Source: Bacillota bacterium (GTDB taxonomy: Bacteria > Bacillota > Clostridia > Oscillospirales > Ruminococcaceae). Taken from it: DNA of 64,000 nt. Position numbers and translations under genes: made by a program. The stretch is taken from the NCBI GenBank assembly GCA_023391875.1, contig JAEWAB010000005.1, positions 124,001-188,000 of the forward strand, given 5' to 3'. Below the pieces are notes generated by a model, which searched no databases, was not told the origin of the DNA, and worked only from the letters and a program-made list of their open reading frames with translations. Shown piece after piece: positions 24,296-32,314 of the stretch (position 1 is the first letter of the stretch; the number at the start of each line of letters is the position of its first letter).

Positions 24296-24544
24296 TTACT
24301 CGGCGGTTTCTTCTTTTTCCGCGGCCTCCAGAATGCTGATATTCCTGCCCGGAATGATGGTGGAGATGGCATGCTTATACACAAGGTTCTGCCTGCCGTC
24401 ACAGTCAAGAATGACCGTAAAACTATCGAAACCTTTTACCATGCCCTTAAACTGAAACCCGTTCGTCAGGAAGATGGTAAGCGGAATTTTGTCGCGTCTG
24501 GCCTGATTTAAAAAGACATCCTGAAGATTCAGCTGCTTTTGCAT
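24296..24544 (-). CDS. hfq: RNA chaperone Hfq
   Basis: An 82-residue Sm-like protein. It begins NLQDVFLNQARRDKIPLTIFL, with Sm1 residues (GFQFKGMVKGFDSF) and the signature YKHAIST of Sm2 near residue 57. The hexamer anneals small RNAs and mRNAs. The C-terminal tail is short and acidic (EAAEKEETAE). GGAGG precedes the ATG, 14 bp after miaA, the conserved miaA-hfq order of both Gram-positive and Gram-negative bacteria. Confidence 0.97.
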   Translation of the reverse strand: MQKQLNLQDVFLNQARRDKIPLTIFLTNGFQFKGMVKGFDSFTVILDCDGRQNLVYKHAISTIIPGRNISILEAAEKEETAE

Positions 24545-24557
24545 AGTTGTTCCTCCG

Positions 24558-25496
24558 TCATATGATATTCAAGAGTTTTAGTACTTCTTCGGCTTGGCCA
24601 ATAAGGTTATTGTCCTCATTATATATCCAGCGGATGCGCTCATCACGTCGAAACCAGGTAAGCTGTCGCTTTGCATAGCGCCTTGTTTGACGTTTTAGGT
24701 TCTCTACCGCCTCCTCAAGGGTCAGCTCCCCTTTAAAATACCCGTACAGCTCCTTATAACCGATGGCCTGAAAAGCGGTTTTAGAGAGCTCTCTGTTCAT
24801 CAGGGCCTCCACCTCGGCGAGCAGGCCGTTTTGCAGCATGGCGTCTACCCTGTCGTCAATCCGCCGGTAGAGCTTCTCGCGGTCGCGGAAGGTAAGGCCG
24901 ATCATGCAAAGGTTGTAAGGGGACGGTTTAAGCCGTGAAAGGGCCTGAAACTCGCTGAGCGGCCTGCCGGTGGTTTTGTAAACCTCCAGTGCGCGGATGA
25001 TGCGCCCGAGATTATTGGGGTGCAGGGCCGCCGCAAGGGCCGGGTCGACCTGTTTAAGCTCCTCAAGCAGCGCCTGCCCGCCCTCGCTGCGCGCCCGCTC
25101 CTCAAGGCTGTGGCGCAGGGCAGGGTCGGTTTCTATCTCACCGAAATCGGTGTTATCCACAATCGAGGATACATACAGGCCGGTACCGCCGACCAGAAAG
25201 GGTAGCCTTCCCCGCTGCAGTACCCCGTTAATGCAGGAAGCGGCAAGCTCCTGATACTGCGCCACATTAAAGCTCTCGCTGTTTTCAAGCACCGAAATAA
25301 GGTGGTGGGGCACCCCGCACATCTCCTGCAACGTAGGCTTTGCGGTCGCGATGTCCATGCCCTTGTATATCTGCATGGAATCCGCCGAGATAATCTCGCC
25401 GCCATGGCGCACCGCAAGCTCGATGGAAAGCGCGGTTTTACCCGAGGCGGTAGGCCCGACGATTACTACAAGCGGGGGGTTCTTACACTCTGCCAA
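24558..25496 (-). CDS. miaA: tRNA dimethylallyltransferase MiaA
   Basis: A 312-residue enzyme. The P-loop is IVGPTASGKTAL near residue 15, followed by GGEIISADSMQIYKGMDIAT, PHHLISVLE and LVGGTGLYVSS, all family motifs; RRYAKRQLTWFRR near the C-terminus binds tRNA. It dimethylallylates A37 of tRNAs reading UNN codons, the substrate for MiaB encoded in the same cluster. The start is uncertain: TTG 25496 gives the usual length and overlaps mutL by 14 bp; TTG 25508 is an alternative. The open frame back to 25625 looks like a shadow of mutL. Confidence 0.93.
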   Translation of the reverse strand: MAECKNPPLVVIVGPTASGKTALSIELAVRHGGEIISADSMQIYKGMDIATAKPTLQEMCGVPHHLISVLENSESFNVAQYQELAASCINGVLQRGRLPFLVGGTGLYVSSIVDNTDFGEIETDPALRHSLEERARSEGGQALLEELKQVDPALAAALHPNNLGRIIRALEVYKTTGRPLSEFQALSRLKPSPYNLCMIGLTFRDREKLYRRIDDRVDAMLQNGLLAEVEALMNRELSKTAFQAIGYKELYGYFKGELTLEEAVENLKRQTRRYAKRQLTWFRRDERIRWIYNEDNNLIGQAEEVLKLLNII

Positions 25497-27420
25497 ATCT
25501 CTTTTCAAGCTCCTTCTTTTCAATTGCAACCACAATGGGTCTGCCGTGAGGGCAGTGCTTGAGCTCGCCGTTTTCCGACAGGATGCGTATAAGCTCAAGC
25601 AGCTCCGGCGTGCCGGTTTTGTCATGCGCCTTTACGGCGGCGCGGCAGGCGATGGAGTGGAAAAGGTCTTCGATAACCTGCGGAGTGACACTGCGTTTGT
25701 TTTTCAGCAAGCTACCCGCAAGCTCCGCCACAACAGCACCGATATCCTCCCGCGCAAGCTCGAGCGGAAACTCGCGCACCAGAATGCTGCCGGTACCGAA
25801 ATCCTCAAACTCAAAGCCCGCCTCGGCAAGCCGCGCGAGGTTCTCGGTAACAGCGGCGTATTCCTCCTTGGGCAGCGTTACGGTAACGGGCACAAGCAGG
25901 GTTTGCGAGGTAAGGGTGCGGTGCTGCACCTTGAGCTGCTCATATAGGATGCGTTCGTGCGCGGCGTGTTTATCCATAATGAGGATATCTTCCCCTTTTT
26001 GCAGGAGAATATAAGTATCAAATACCTCGCCGATGAGCCGAGCCGGTATATCCTGAGCCGGCAGCGGCTGCGCCTTTGCGGGCGCTTCGGCGACCGACGG
26101 CGTAAACACCTGCTGTGGGAGAATAACGGCTTGATCCATCGGTTCGGCCGCTTTATGTAAGGGCGGGATCTCCTGAGTCTCGGGCCGGTTGGGCGGTAAA
26201 TCCACCGTCAAGGCCGTAGGCTTGCCGCGGCTGGAATAGAGCGGCGGAGAAGCATCGTGAAACTGGGGCTGCATGTCGCGAAACTGCGCGGCGGTAACGG
26301 TCGTAAAGGTCTGCTCCGGTTTTGCTTCCTGAATACGCTGCTGTTCGGGTACCTCCCGCACGGGCGGCTGGAATGTCTGCTGAACACTCTGTATACGCTG
26401 CACCGGCTTTGACTCAAGCTTGGGCGGCGCATCTAAGGCTGTGAGCGCGTTCTTTACCGCAAAATATACGGCGTCGAACACCACACGCTCATTAACAAAA
26501 CGGACCTCCACCTTGGCGGGATGCACGTTTACATCCACCTGATGGTAAGGTAGCGAGATGTTCAGGATGCAGGACGGGAACCGCCCCACCATGATGGACC
26601 CTTTAAACGCCTCCTCCAACGCCGCCATGGCGGTGCGCGTGCGCACAAACCGGCCGTTTACAAAGAAGTACTGCATTCCGCGGGTGGCGCGGCTCTCTTC
26701 GGGCTTGGAAATAAGGCCCTGCGCACGTATTCCGTCGGCTTCATATTCCGCAGGGATAAGCCCCTTGGCAAAATCCTTGCCGAACACGCCATAGGCGCAG
26801 GAGAGCAGGTTGTTATCGCCCGAGGTGTGCAGGGTGGTTTTTTGCTCGCGGATAAAACGCAGCGAAACCTCGGGGTGGGAAAGGGCGATACGGTCAAGGC
26901 ACGCGGCAACGGCGCTCGCCTCGGAAACATCCTTTTTTAAGAACTTCATGCGCGCGGGGGTGTTGTAAAACAGGTCGCGCACCACGATGGTAGTACCCAC
27001 CGGGCAGCCCGCGTCTTCCACCGAGAGGATGGTGCCGCCTTCCACCGTCACACGGGTACCCGCAAGCTCGTCCGCCGTGCGGGTGAGCAGCGAAACCCTC
27101 GCCACCGCAGCAATGGAGGCAAGCGCCTCGCCGCGAAAGCCGAGCGTGCCGATGTCGTAAAGGTCGTCGGCCCCCGTGATCTTGCTGGTGGCGTGGCTGA
27201 CAAAGGCGTTTCTCACGTCGTCGCGCAGGATGCCGCTGCCGTCGTCGGTGACCCGTATAAACGAAACCCCGCCGTTTTGTATCTCGACGGTGATGCTCGT
27301 CGCGCCCGCGTCTATTGAGTTTTCCACAAGCTCCTTCACCACCGAGGCGGGGCGTTCTACTACCTCACCCGCCGCAATAAGCTCGGCAACCTGTTTGGGC
27401 AAAACCGTAATTCGGTTCAT
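25483..27420 (-). CDS. mutL: DNA mismatch repair protein MutL
   Basis: A protein of about 645 residues. The N-terminal GHKL ATPase begins MNRITVLPKQVAELIAAGEV with the motif ENSIDAGATSI and GFRGEALASIAAV. A long proline/glutamine-rich linker (about 330-450) leads to the dimerisation domain with DKHAAHERILYEQLK and the endonuclease-type CPHGRPIVV. The start is ATG 27420; an upstream GTG at 27432 is less likely. It ends overlapping miaA and lies downstream of mutS. It couples mismatch recognition by MutS to strand incision. Confidence 0.95.
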   Translation of the reverse strand: MNRITVLPKQVAELIAAGEVVERPASVVKELVENSIDAGATSITVEIQNGGVSFIRVTDDGSGILRDDVRNAFVSHATSKITGADDLYDIGTLGFRGEALASIAAVARVSLLTRTADELAGTRVTVEGGTILSVEDAGCPVGTTIVVRDLFYNTPARMKFLKKDVSEASAVAACLDRIALSHPEVSLRFIREQKTTLHTSGDNNLLSCAYGVFGKDFAKGLIPAEYEADGIRAQGLISKPEESRATRGMQYFFVNGRFVRTRTAMAALEEAFKGSIMVGRFPSCILNISLPYHQVDVNVHPAKVEVRFVNERVVFDAVYFAVKNALTALDAPPKLESKPVQRIQSVQQTFQPPVREVPEQQRIQEAKPEQTFTTVTAAQFRDMQPQFHDASPPLYSSRGKPTALTVDLPPNRPETQEIPPLHKAAEPMDQAVILPQQVFTPSVAEAPAKAQPLPAQDIPARLIGEVFDTYILLQKGEDILIMDKHAAHERILYEQLKVQHRTLTSQTLLVPVTVTLPKEEYAAVTENLARLAEAGFEFEDFGTGSILVREFPLELAREDIGAVVAELAGSLLKNKRSVTPQVIEDLFHSIACRAAVKAHDKTGTPELLELIRILSENGELKHCPHGRPIVVAIEKKELEKRFGRV

Positions 27421-27505
27421 CGCAATAACCAACCCTATCTAAAAGTACGATAGCCAATATTCCGATGCGGTTGTTTCGGAAGTTTATTGCTGATAAAGGT
27501 ACTAA

Positions 27506-30139
27506 TCAACCGAGCATGCTTTTAATATGATACAGTGTATTGAGCGCCTCGATGGGCGTAAGGGTATTGACGTCAATCTGGCGCAGCTTTTCAATCAATT
27601 CATCGTTTGCGTTGGAGGTAAGGCTTGTCTGCATAAAGGCCGCTTGGGCGTCGTCCTCTTCCTTGCGGATGCTCTTTTTCACCTTTACCATGTCACCGTT
27701 TTCAAGGCTCTTTAAAATCTCTTTGGCCCTAGCAATCACCGGCTCGGGGATACCCGCAAGCTTGGAAACCTCGATGCCATAGCTGTCGTCGGCGCCGCCG
27801 CGCACAATGCGGCGTAAGAAGGTGATATCGTCGCCGCGCTTTTTAACGGCGATATTGTAGTTAAGCACGCCGTCTACGGTATCCTCCAGCTCGGTAAGCT
27901 CGTGGTAGTGGGTGGCAAACAGCGTTTTGGCACCCAACCGGCGCTTATCGGCGATATGCTCTATCACCGCGCGGGCGATGCTCATGCCGTCGTAGGTCGA
28001 GGTGCCGCGCCCGATCTCATCAAGGATGATAAGACTTTTCGCGGTGGCGTTTTTAAGGATGTGCGCCACCTCGTTCATCTCCACCATAAAGGTGGATTGC
28101 CCGGTGGAAAGGTCGTCGGAGGCCCCCACGCGGGTAAAAATGCTGTCGACAATGCCGATCTTAGCACTCTTTGCGGGCACAAAGCAGCCGATCTGCGCCA
28201 TGAGCACGATGAGCGCCACCTGACGCATATAGGTGGATTTACCCGCCATATTCGGCCCCGTGATGACCGCAATGCGGTTTTTATCAAGGTCAAGATGCGC
28301 GGAGTTAGAGACAAACAGCGCCCCGCCGGCGGATTTATCGCTTAATATCGCCTCCACCACGGGGTGGCGCGAGTCTTCGAGGATGATCTCCCCCGAAAGG
28401 TCCACATCCGGGCGGGTATAGCCCATCGCCTTCGAAACGGTCGCGAAGGAGGCAAATACATCGAGCCGTGCAATGGCGCGCGCCGTATACTGTATGCGGG
28501 GAAGCTCCGCCGCGATCTTGCTTTTTACCTCCGCAAACAGCTGTGCCTCAAGTGCTATAATACGCTCGCTCGCGCCCAGCACCTTGGCCTCCAGCGTTTT
28601 GAGCTCCTCGGTGATGTAGCGTTCGCCGTTTGAAAGGGTTTGCTTGCGTATGTACTCGTCGGGTACCTGTCCCGCGTAGCTGCGGGAAACCTCTAAGTAA
28701 TACCCGAACACCTTGTTGTAGCCTATCTTAAGGGTTTTAATACCCGTTCTCTCTTTTTCTTTCTGCTCGATTTCGGCGATATACGCCTTCGAGTTTTGAA
28801 TGATCTCGCGGTATTCGTCCACCTCTCGGCTGTAGCCCGCCTTAATCACGCCGCCGTCCTTGGCGGTGGCGGGCGGGTCGTCGGTAATAGCGGTTTCTAT
28901 CAGCTCGCGGATATCGTCGAGCGTATCCATCTGGGCGCAGATCTCCTGCAGCAGGCGGCTATTTACCCCCGCAAGGCGTTCCTTTAAAACGGGCAGGCTC
29001 TGCGCCGTATAGGAGAGCGATTTTAACTCTCTGGCGCTTGCGCTGCCATAAACGATACGCGTCATGATGCGCTCAAGGTCGTAGATACCCCCGAGCATAT
29101 CGCGTACGTCGCTTAGCAGGATATTGTCGTTATAAAGCTCCTCCACCACGTTTAACCGCTTGGACACAGTAGCGGGGTTTAAGAGCGGCTGCTCGATATA
29201 GCTGCGGATGAGCCGCTTGCCCATCGCCGTTTTGGTTTGGTCGAGCACCCACAAGAGGGTTCCCTTTTTATCCTTGGTGCGCATGGTCTCGGTAAGCTCG
29301 AGGTTCTGGCGCGCGGTAATATCCAAGTTCATATACTGGCTTTCGCCATAAAGGTTTAAGGTAATCAGGCGCTCCAGGCCGTTTTTCTGCATCTCGGTAA
29401 GGTAGCGCAGCAATGCGCCCAAGGCGGCGACGGCGTAGGGCTTGTCCTGCAAATCCAAAAGCGAGAGGCTTTCTTTTTTAAAGTGCGCAAGAATATCGCT
29501 TTCGCACCGCTGGTGGTCAAAATAGTCGGCGGCAAGAATATCCGCCATGCAGTCGAGCTTATTCTTTAAAAACGCGCCGAGCATCTTTGACGCACCGGCC
29601 GCTTCACTTAACAAAACTTCACTGGGCGAGAACCTGCCCACCTCGCTCATCACGGCGGCGACGATATCGTCGCCCGAAAGCTCGATGAGGTTGATCTCGC
29701 CTGTGGAGATATCGGAGAACGCGGCGCCCGCACGATTATCCTGCATAAAAATCACACAGATATAGTTGTTGCGGGCTTCGTTGAGCATGCTGTTTTCTAT
29801 CACCGTGCCGGGGGTGATTACGCGTATGACGTCACGCTGCACAATGCCCTTGGCGAGGCTTGGGTCCTCCATCTGCTCGCAGATGGCAACCTTATAGCCC
29901 TTCTTCACCAGACGCGCGATATAGGCCTCGCAGCTGTGGTAGGGTACGCCGCACATGGGTGCGCGTTCCTCCTGCCCACAGTCGCGGCCCGTAAGCACCA
30001 GCTCCAGCTCGCGCGAAGCCAAAACCGCGTCGTCGAAAAACATCTCGTAAAAATCGCCCAGCCGAAAGAATAGGATATGGTCTTTATGCTGCTCCTTGAT
30101 TCTTTGATACTGCTGCATCATCGGTGATAAATCCGCCAA
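27506..30139 (-). CDS. mutS: DNA mismatch repair protein MutS
   Basis: An 877-residue MutS. The mismatch-binding N-terminus has LFFRLGDFYEMFFDDA near 24-39 (Phe-x-Glu is FYE). The ATPase has Walker A GPNMAGKSTYMRQ near 615, then DDLSTGQSTFMVEM and LDEIGRGTSTYDG. Its translation start is TTG 30139, with GGAAGGG at some distance upstream; an in-frame ATG only appears several codons later. It is followed by mutL with a 85 bp gap. This is the conserved clostridial order ymcA-mutS-mutL. Confidence 0.96.
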   Translation of the reverse strand: MADLSPMMQQYQRIKEQHKDHILFFRLGDFYEMFFDDAVLASRELELVLTGRDCGQEERAPMCGVPYHSCEAYIARLVKKGYKVAICEQMEDPSLAKGIVQRDVIRVITPGTVIENSMLNEARNNYICVIFMQDNRAGAAFSDISTGEINLIELSGDDIVAAVMSEVGRFSPSEVLLSEAAGASKMLGAFLKNKLDCMADILAADYFDHQRCESDILAHFKKESLSLLDLQDKPYAVAALGALLRYLTEMQKNGLERLITLNLYGESQYMNLDITARQNLELTETMRTKDKKGTLLWVLDQTKTAMGKRLIRSYIEQPLLNPATVSKRLNVVEELYNDNILLSDVRDMLGGIYDLERIMTRIVYGSASARELKSLSYTAQSLPVLKERLAGVNSRLLQEICAQMDTLDDIRELIETAITDDPPATAKDGGVIKAGYSREVDEYREIIQNSKAYIAEIEQKEKERTGIKTLKIGYNKVFGYYLEVSRSYAGQVPDEYIRKQTLSNGERYITEELKTLEAKVLGASERIIALEAQLFAEVKSKIAAELPRIQYTARAIARLDVFASFATVSKAMGYTRPDVDLSGEIILEDSRHPVVEAILSDKSAGGALFVSNSAHLDLDKNRIAVITGPNMAGKSTYMRQVALIVLMAQIGCFVPAKSAKIGIVDSIFTRVGASDDLSTGQSTFMVEMNEVAHILKNATAKSLIILDEIGRGTSTYDGMSIARAVIEHIADKRRLGAKTLFATHYHELTELEDTVDGVLNYNIAVKKRGDDITFLRRIVRGGADDSYGIEVSKLAGIPEPVIARAKEILKSLENGDMVKVKKSIRKEEDDAQAAFMQTSLTSNANDELIEKLRQIDVNTLTPIEALNTLYHIKSMLG

Positions 30140-30181
30140 GCAAACCCATTCCCTTCCGTCGTGTTGTGCTTCTTATTTTAC

Positions 30182-30589
30182 TTAGTGGCAGCCCGCGCAA
30201 GAAGAGCAGCTGCCGCCGCAGGAGTGCATCTCGTCCGCTGTTTCGGGGTCCATGCCATTCAGGCTTGCCGAAAGGATGGCATTAATCTTGGAGATGATGG
30301 TGTCGAGCTGCTCCTGGGTTTCGCTGTATAAAACCATGTTGGGGTTTTGCATAATCTCGCCGTGCAGGGTGCGAATCTTGCTATCCAGATCGGTTACCTT
30401 CTGCTGGTCGCGGTTTTCCTTAGAAAGCTCCTGATTCAGCGACATCTTTGAGAGGTTGAACTCGCCGATCATATCCTGAAGCTTTGCGTCGGCATCCACC
30501 ATTTCCTTTGCTTTTGCCATGGCAAGATAGGTTTCATCCGCCTGAATAAGCTTTCCGAGCTCTTTTGCCTTTAAAATAATCTGTTCCAT
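30182..30589 (-). CDS. YlbF/YmcA (RicA/RicF) family protein with C-terminal Cys cluster
   Basis: A 135-residue helical protein: MEQIILKAKELGKLIQADE, then a central helix AKEMVDADAKLQDMIGEFNL typical of the YlbF/YmcA family, and a C-terminal tail SCGGSCSSCAGCH. In Bacillus YlbF, YmcA and YaaT form an Fe-S-containing complex that affects mRNA maturation; ymcA lies next to miaB there, as here. The five tail Cys could bind a cluster or a metal. The start ATG 30589 lacks a strong ribosome binding site; the open frame extends to 30634. It lies between miaB and mutS. Confidence 0.82.
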   Translation of the reverse strand: MEQIILKAKELGKLIQADETYLAMAKAKEMVDADAKLQDMIGEFNLSKMSLNQELSKENRDQQKVTDLDSKIRTLHGEIMQNPNMVLYSETQEQLDTIISKINAILSASLNGMDPETADEMHSCGGSCSSCAGCH

Positions 30590-30665
30590 ACTACTAACCA
30601 AGCCTTTCCCATGTAAATTTATATATATTGGCATTATACGTATATTCTGAACCTATGGTGCAGTA

Positions 30666-32093
30666 TTACGGTAATGCTTTGCCAACCAGCGCCCAGTTTT
30701 GGGCATCGGTGACTTTGACTTTTACAAAGCTGCCTATTAATGCCTCAGGAGCGGCAAACTCGCAAGCCATGCCATGCTCGGTTTTGCCTGTAAGACAGCC
30801 CTCGTTCTTGCCCTTGCCCTCCGCCAGCACACGCACTACAGTGCCGATTTTCTGACGGTACTGCCCCTCGGCGACAGCCGCCTGAGCTTTAAGCAGCTCG
30901 GCAAACCACGCGGTTTTTTCCGAGTGGGGCACGGTATCCTCCAGCTCCGCCGCGCGGGTGCCCTTGCGCTTAGAATAGATGAAGGTAAAGAGCGCGTCGT
31001 ACCGCACCTTTTCGATAAGTGAAAGAGTTTCTTTAAAGTCTTCGTAGGTTTCACCGGGGAAGCCCACGATAATATCGCTGGTAAACGCCGCGTCTTTAAT
31101 GGTTTCTCTTGCAAGCGCAATGGTCTGCAGATACTGCTCTGCCGTATAGCCGCGGTTCATCTGTTTAAGGATGCGGTCGCTGCCGCACTGTACCGGCAGG
31201 TGGATATGACGTTCTACCTTTTCGCACTCGGCAATGGCCTCAAACAGCTCGGCGGTGGCGTCCTTGGGGTGGGAGGTCATAAACTTTATTCGGAAATCGC
31301 CCTCGATGGCGTTGATTTTTCGAAGCAGCTGTGCAAACGACAGCTCACCCGGCATGGTATTGCCATAGGAGTTGACGTTCTGCCCGAGCAGCGTAATCTC
31401 TTTAAACCCCGAAGCCACCAGTTCTTTGGCCTCGGAGATGATCGTATCGCTCGCGCGGGAACGCTCCCTACCGCGTACATAGGGCACGATGCAGTAGGTG
31501 CAGAAGTTATTACAGCCGTACATTATCGGCAGCCAAGCCTTGATTCCGCCCTCATGGCGTACGGGCAGGCCCTCTGCAATGTAGTTTTGCCGCTCCTCAA
31601 GGTCAAATACGCGCTTGCCGCCCTTTAATGCGCCGTAGACCATCTCGGGCAGCTTGTGAATGGCATAGGTGCCGAACACCATATCCACATACGGGTAGCT
31701 TTGCTTAATCTTTTCGGCGACATGCTCCTGCTGCGTCATACAGCCGCAGATGCCGATAATCATATTCGGTTTGCGGCGCTTATTGTGCTTCAGCGCGCCA
31801 AGGTTGCCGTAAACCCTGTCCTCCGCGTGCTCGCGCACCGCGCAGGTGTTGTAGATGATGATATCGGCCTCGTCGGCGTTATCGGTAAAGCCGTAACCCA
31901 TCTCGGCAAGCTGACCGTTTAGCTTTTCGCCGTCGGCTACATTCTGCTGGCAGCCGTAGCTGTGCGTCAGTGCCAAACGCTGCCTGCCGGTTTGCATAAA
32001 ATGCTCTTCGTTTATCTCAAATACCTGCCGCGCAAAGTCGCGCTGCTGCGCGAGCGTGGTCGCATCAATGACAGTTTCCGCGCGTTTGTTCAT
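30666..32093 (-). CDS. miaB: tRNA-2-methylthio-N6-dimethylallyladenosine synthase MiaB
   Basis: A 475-residue radical SAM methylthiotransferase. The N-terminal UPF0004 domain has SYGCQQNVADGEKLNG near 45 and YNTCAVREHAEDRVYGN, which carry Cys ligands of the auxiliary [4Fe-4S] cluster. The radical SAM motif is GCNNFCTYCIVPYVRGRERS near 190. A TRAM RNA-binding domain closes the protein. It methylthiolates i6A37 of tRNAs made by MiaA, encoded downstream. It heads a cluster with ylbF-like, mutS, mutL, miaA and hfq, transcribed from the promoter at 32173-32201. GGGGGG precedes the ATG. Confidence 0.96.
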   Translation of the reverse strand: MNKRAETVIDATTLAQQRDFARQVFEINEEHFMQTGRQRLALTHSYGCQQNVADGEKLNGQLAEMGYGFTDNADEADIIIYNTCAVREHAEDRVYGNLGALKHNKRRKPNMIIGICGCMTQQEHVAEKIKQSYPYVDMVFGTYAIHKLPEMVYGALKGGKRVFDLEERQNYIAEGLPVRHEGGIKAWLPIMYGCNNFCTYCIVPYVRGRERSRASDTIISEAKELVASGFKEITLLGQNVNSYGNTMPGELSFAQLLRKINAIEGDFRIKFMTSHPKDATAELFEAIAECEKVERHIHLPVQCGSDRILKQMNRGYTAEQYLQTIALARETIKDAAFTSDIIVGFPGETYEDFKETLSLIEKVRYDALFTFIYSKRKGTRAAELEDTVPHSEKTAWFAELLKAQAAVAEGQYRQKIGTVVRVLAEGKGKNEGCLTGKTEHGMACEFAAPEALIGSFVKVKVTDAQNWALVGKALP

Positions 32094-32172
32094 GGTTCCC
32101 CCCAGAATGATGAATCCCCAAATTAGTGTACCCCAAAAGGCAGTGCAGCAATTACTTACTGCATATTATTTA

Positions 32173-32201
32173 ATTATACAAACAGAACCTTAAAACGTCA
32201 A
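32173..32201 (-). promoter_or_regulatory. Sigma-A promoter of the miaB cluster
   Basis: On the minus strand TTGACG (32196-32201), 17 bases, then a perfect TATAAT (32173-32178). It lies 80 bases before miaB. Confidence 0.8.
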
Positions 32202-32261
32202 TTAAATTATACCTTTCAAATAGACTATTCGATGATATTTGCGATATATGCAGCCTAAACT

Positions 32262-32294
32262 GCAAAAAGCAACCCAAATTAGGTTGCTTTTTGC
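32262..32294 (-). terminator. Terminator after the amidase-Big_2 gene
   Basis: GCAAAAAGCAACC pairs with GGTTGCTTTTTGC around 7 bases, 21 bases after the gene that ends at 32315. Confidence 0.75.
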
Positions 32295-32314
32295 GTTATT
32301 GAACCTTAAAGAGA

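Noticed and set aside
25497..25625. N-terminal extension of miaA
   Set aside because: It overlaps the mutL 3' coding region in another phase and is Ser/Arg-rich; MiaA proteins start near the P-loop.
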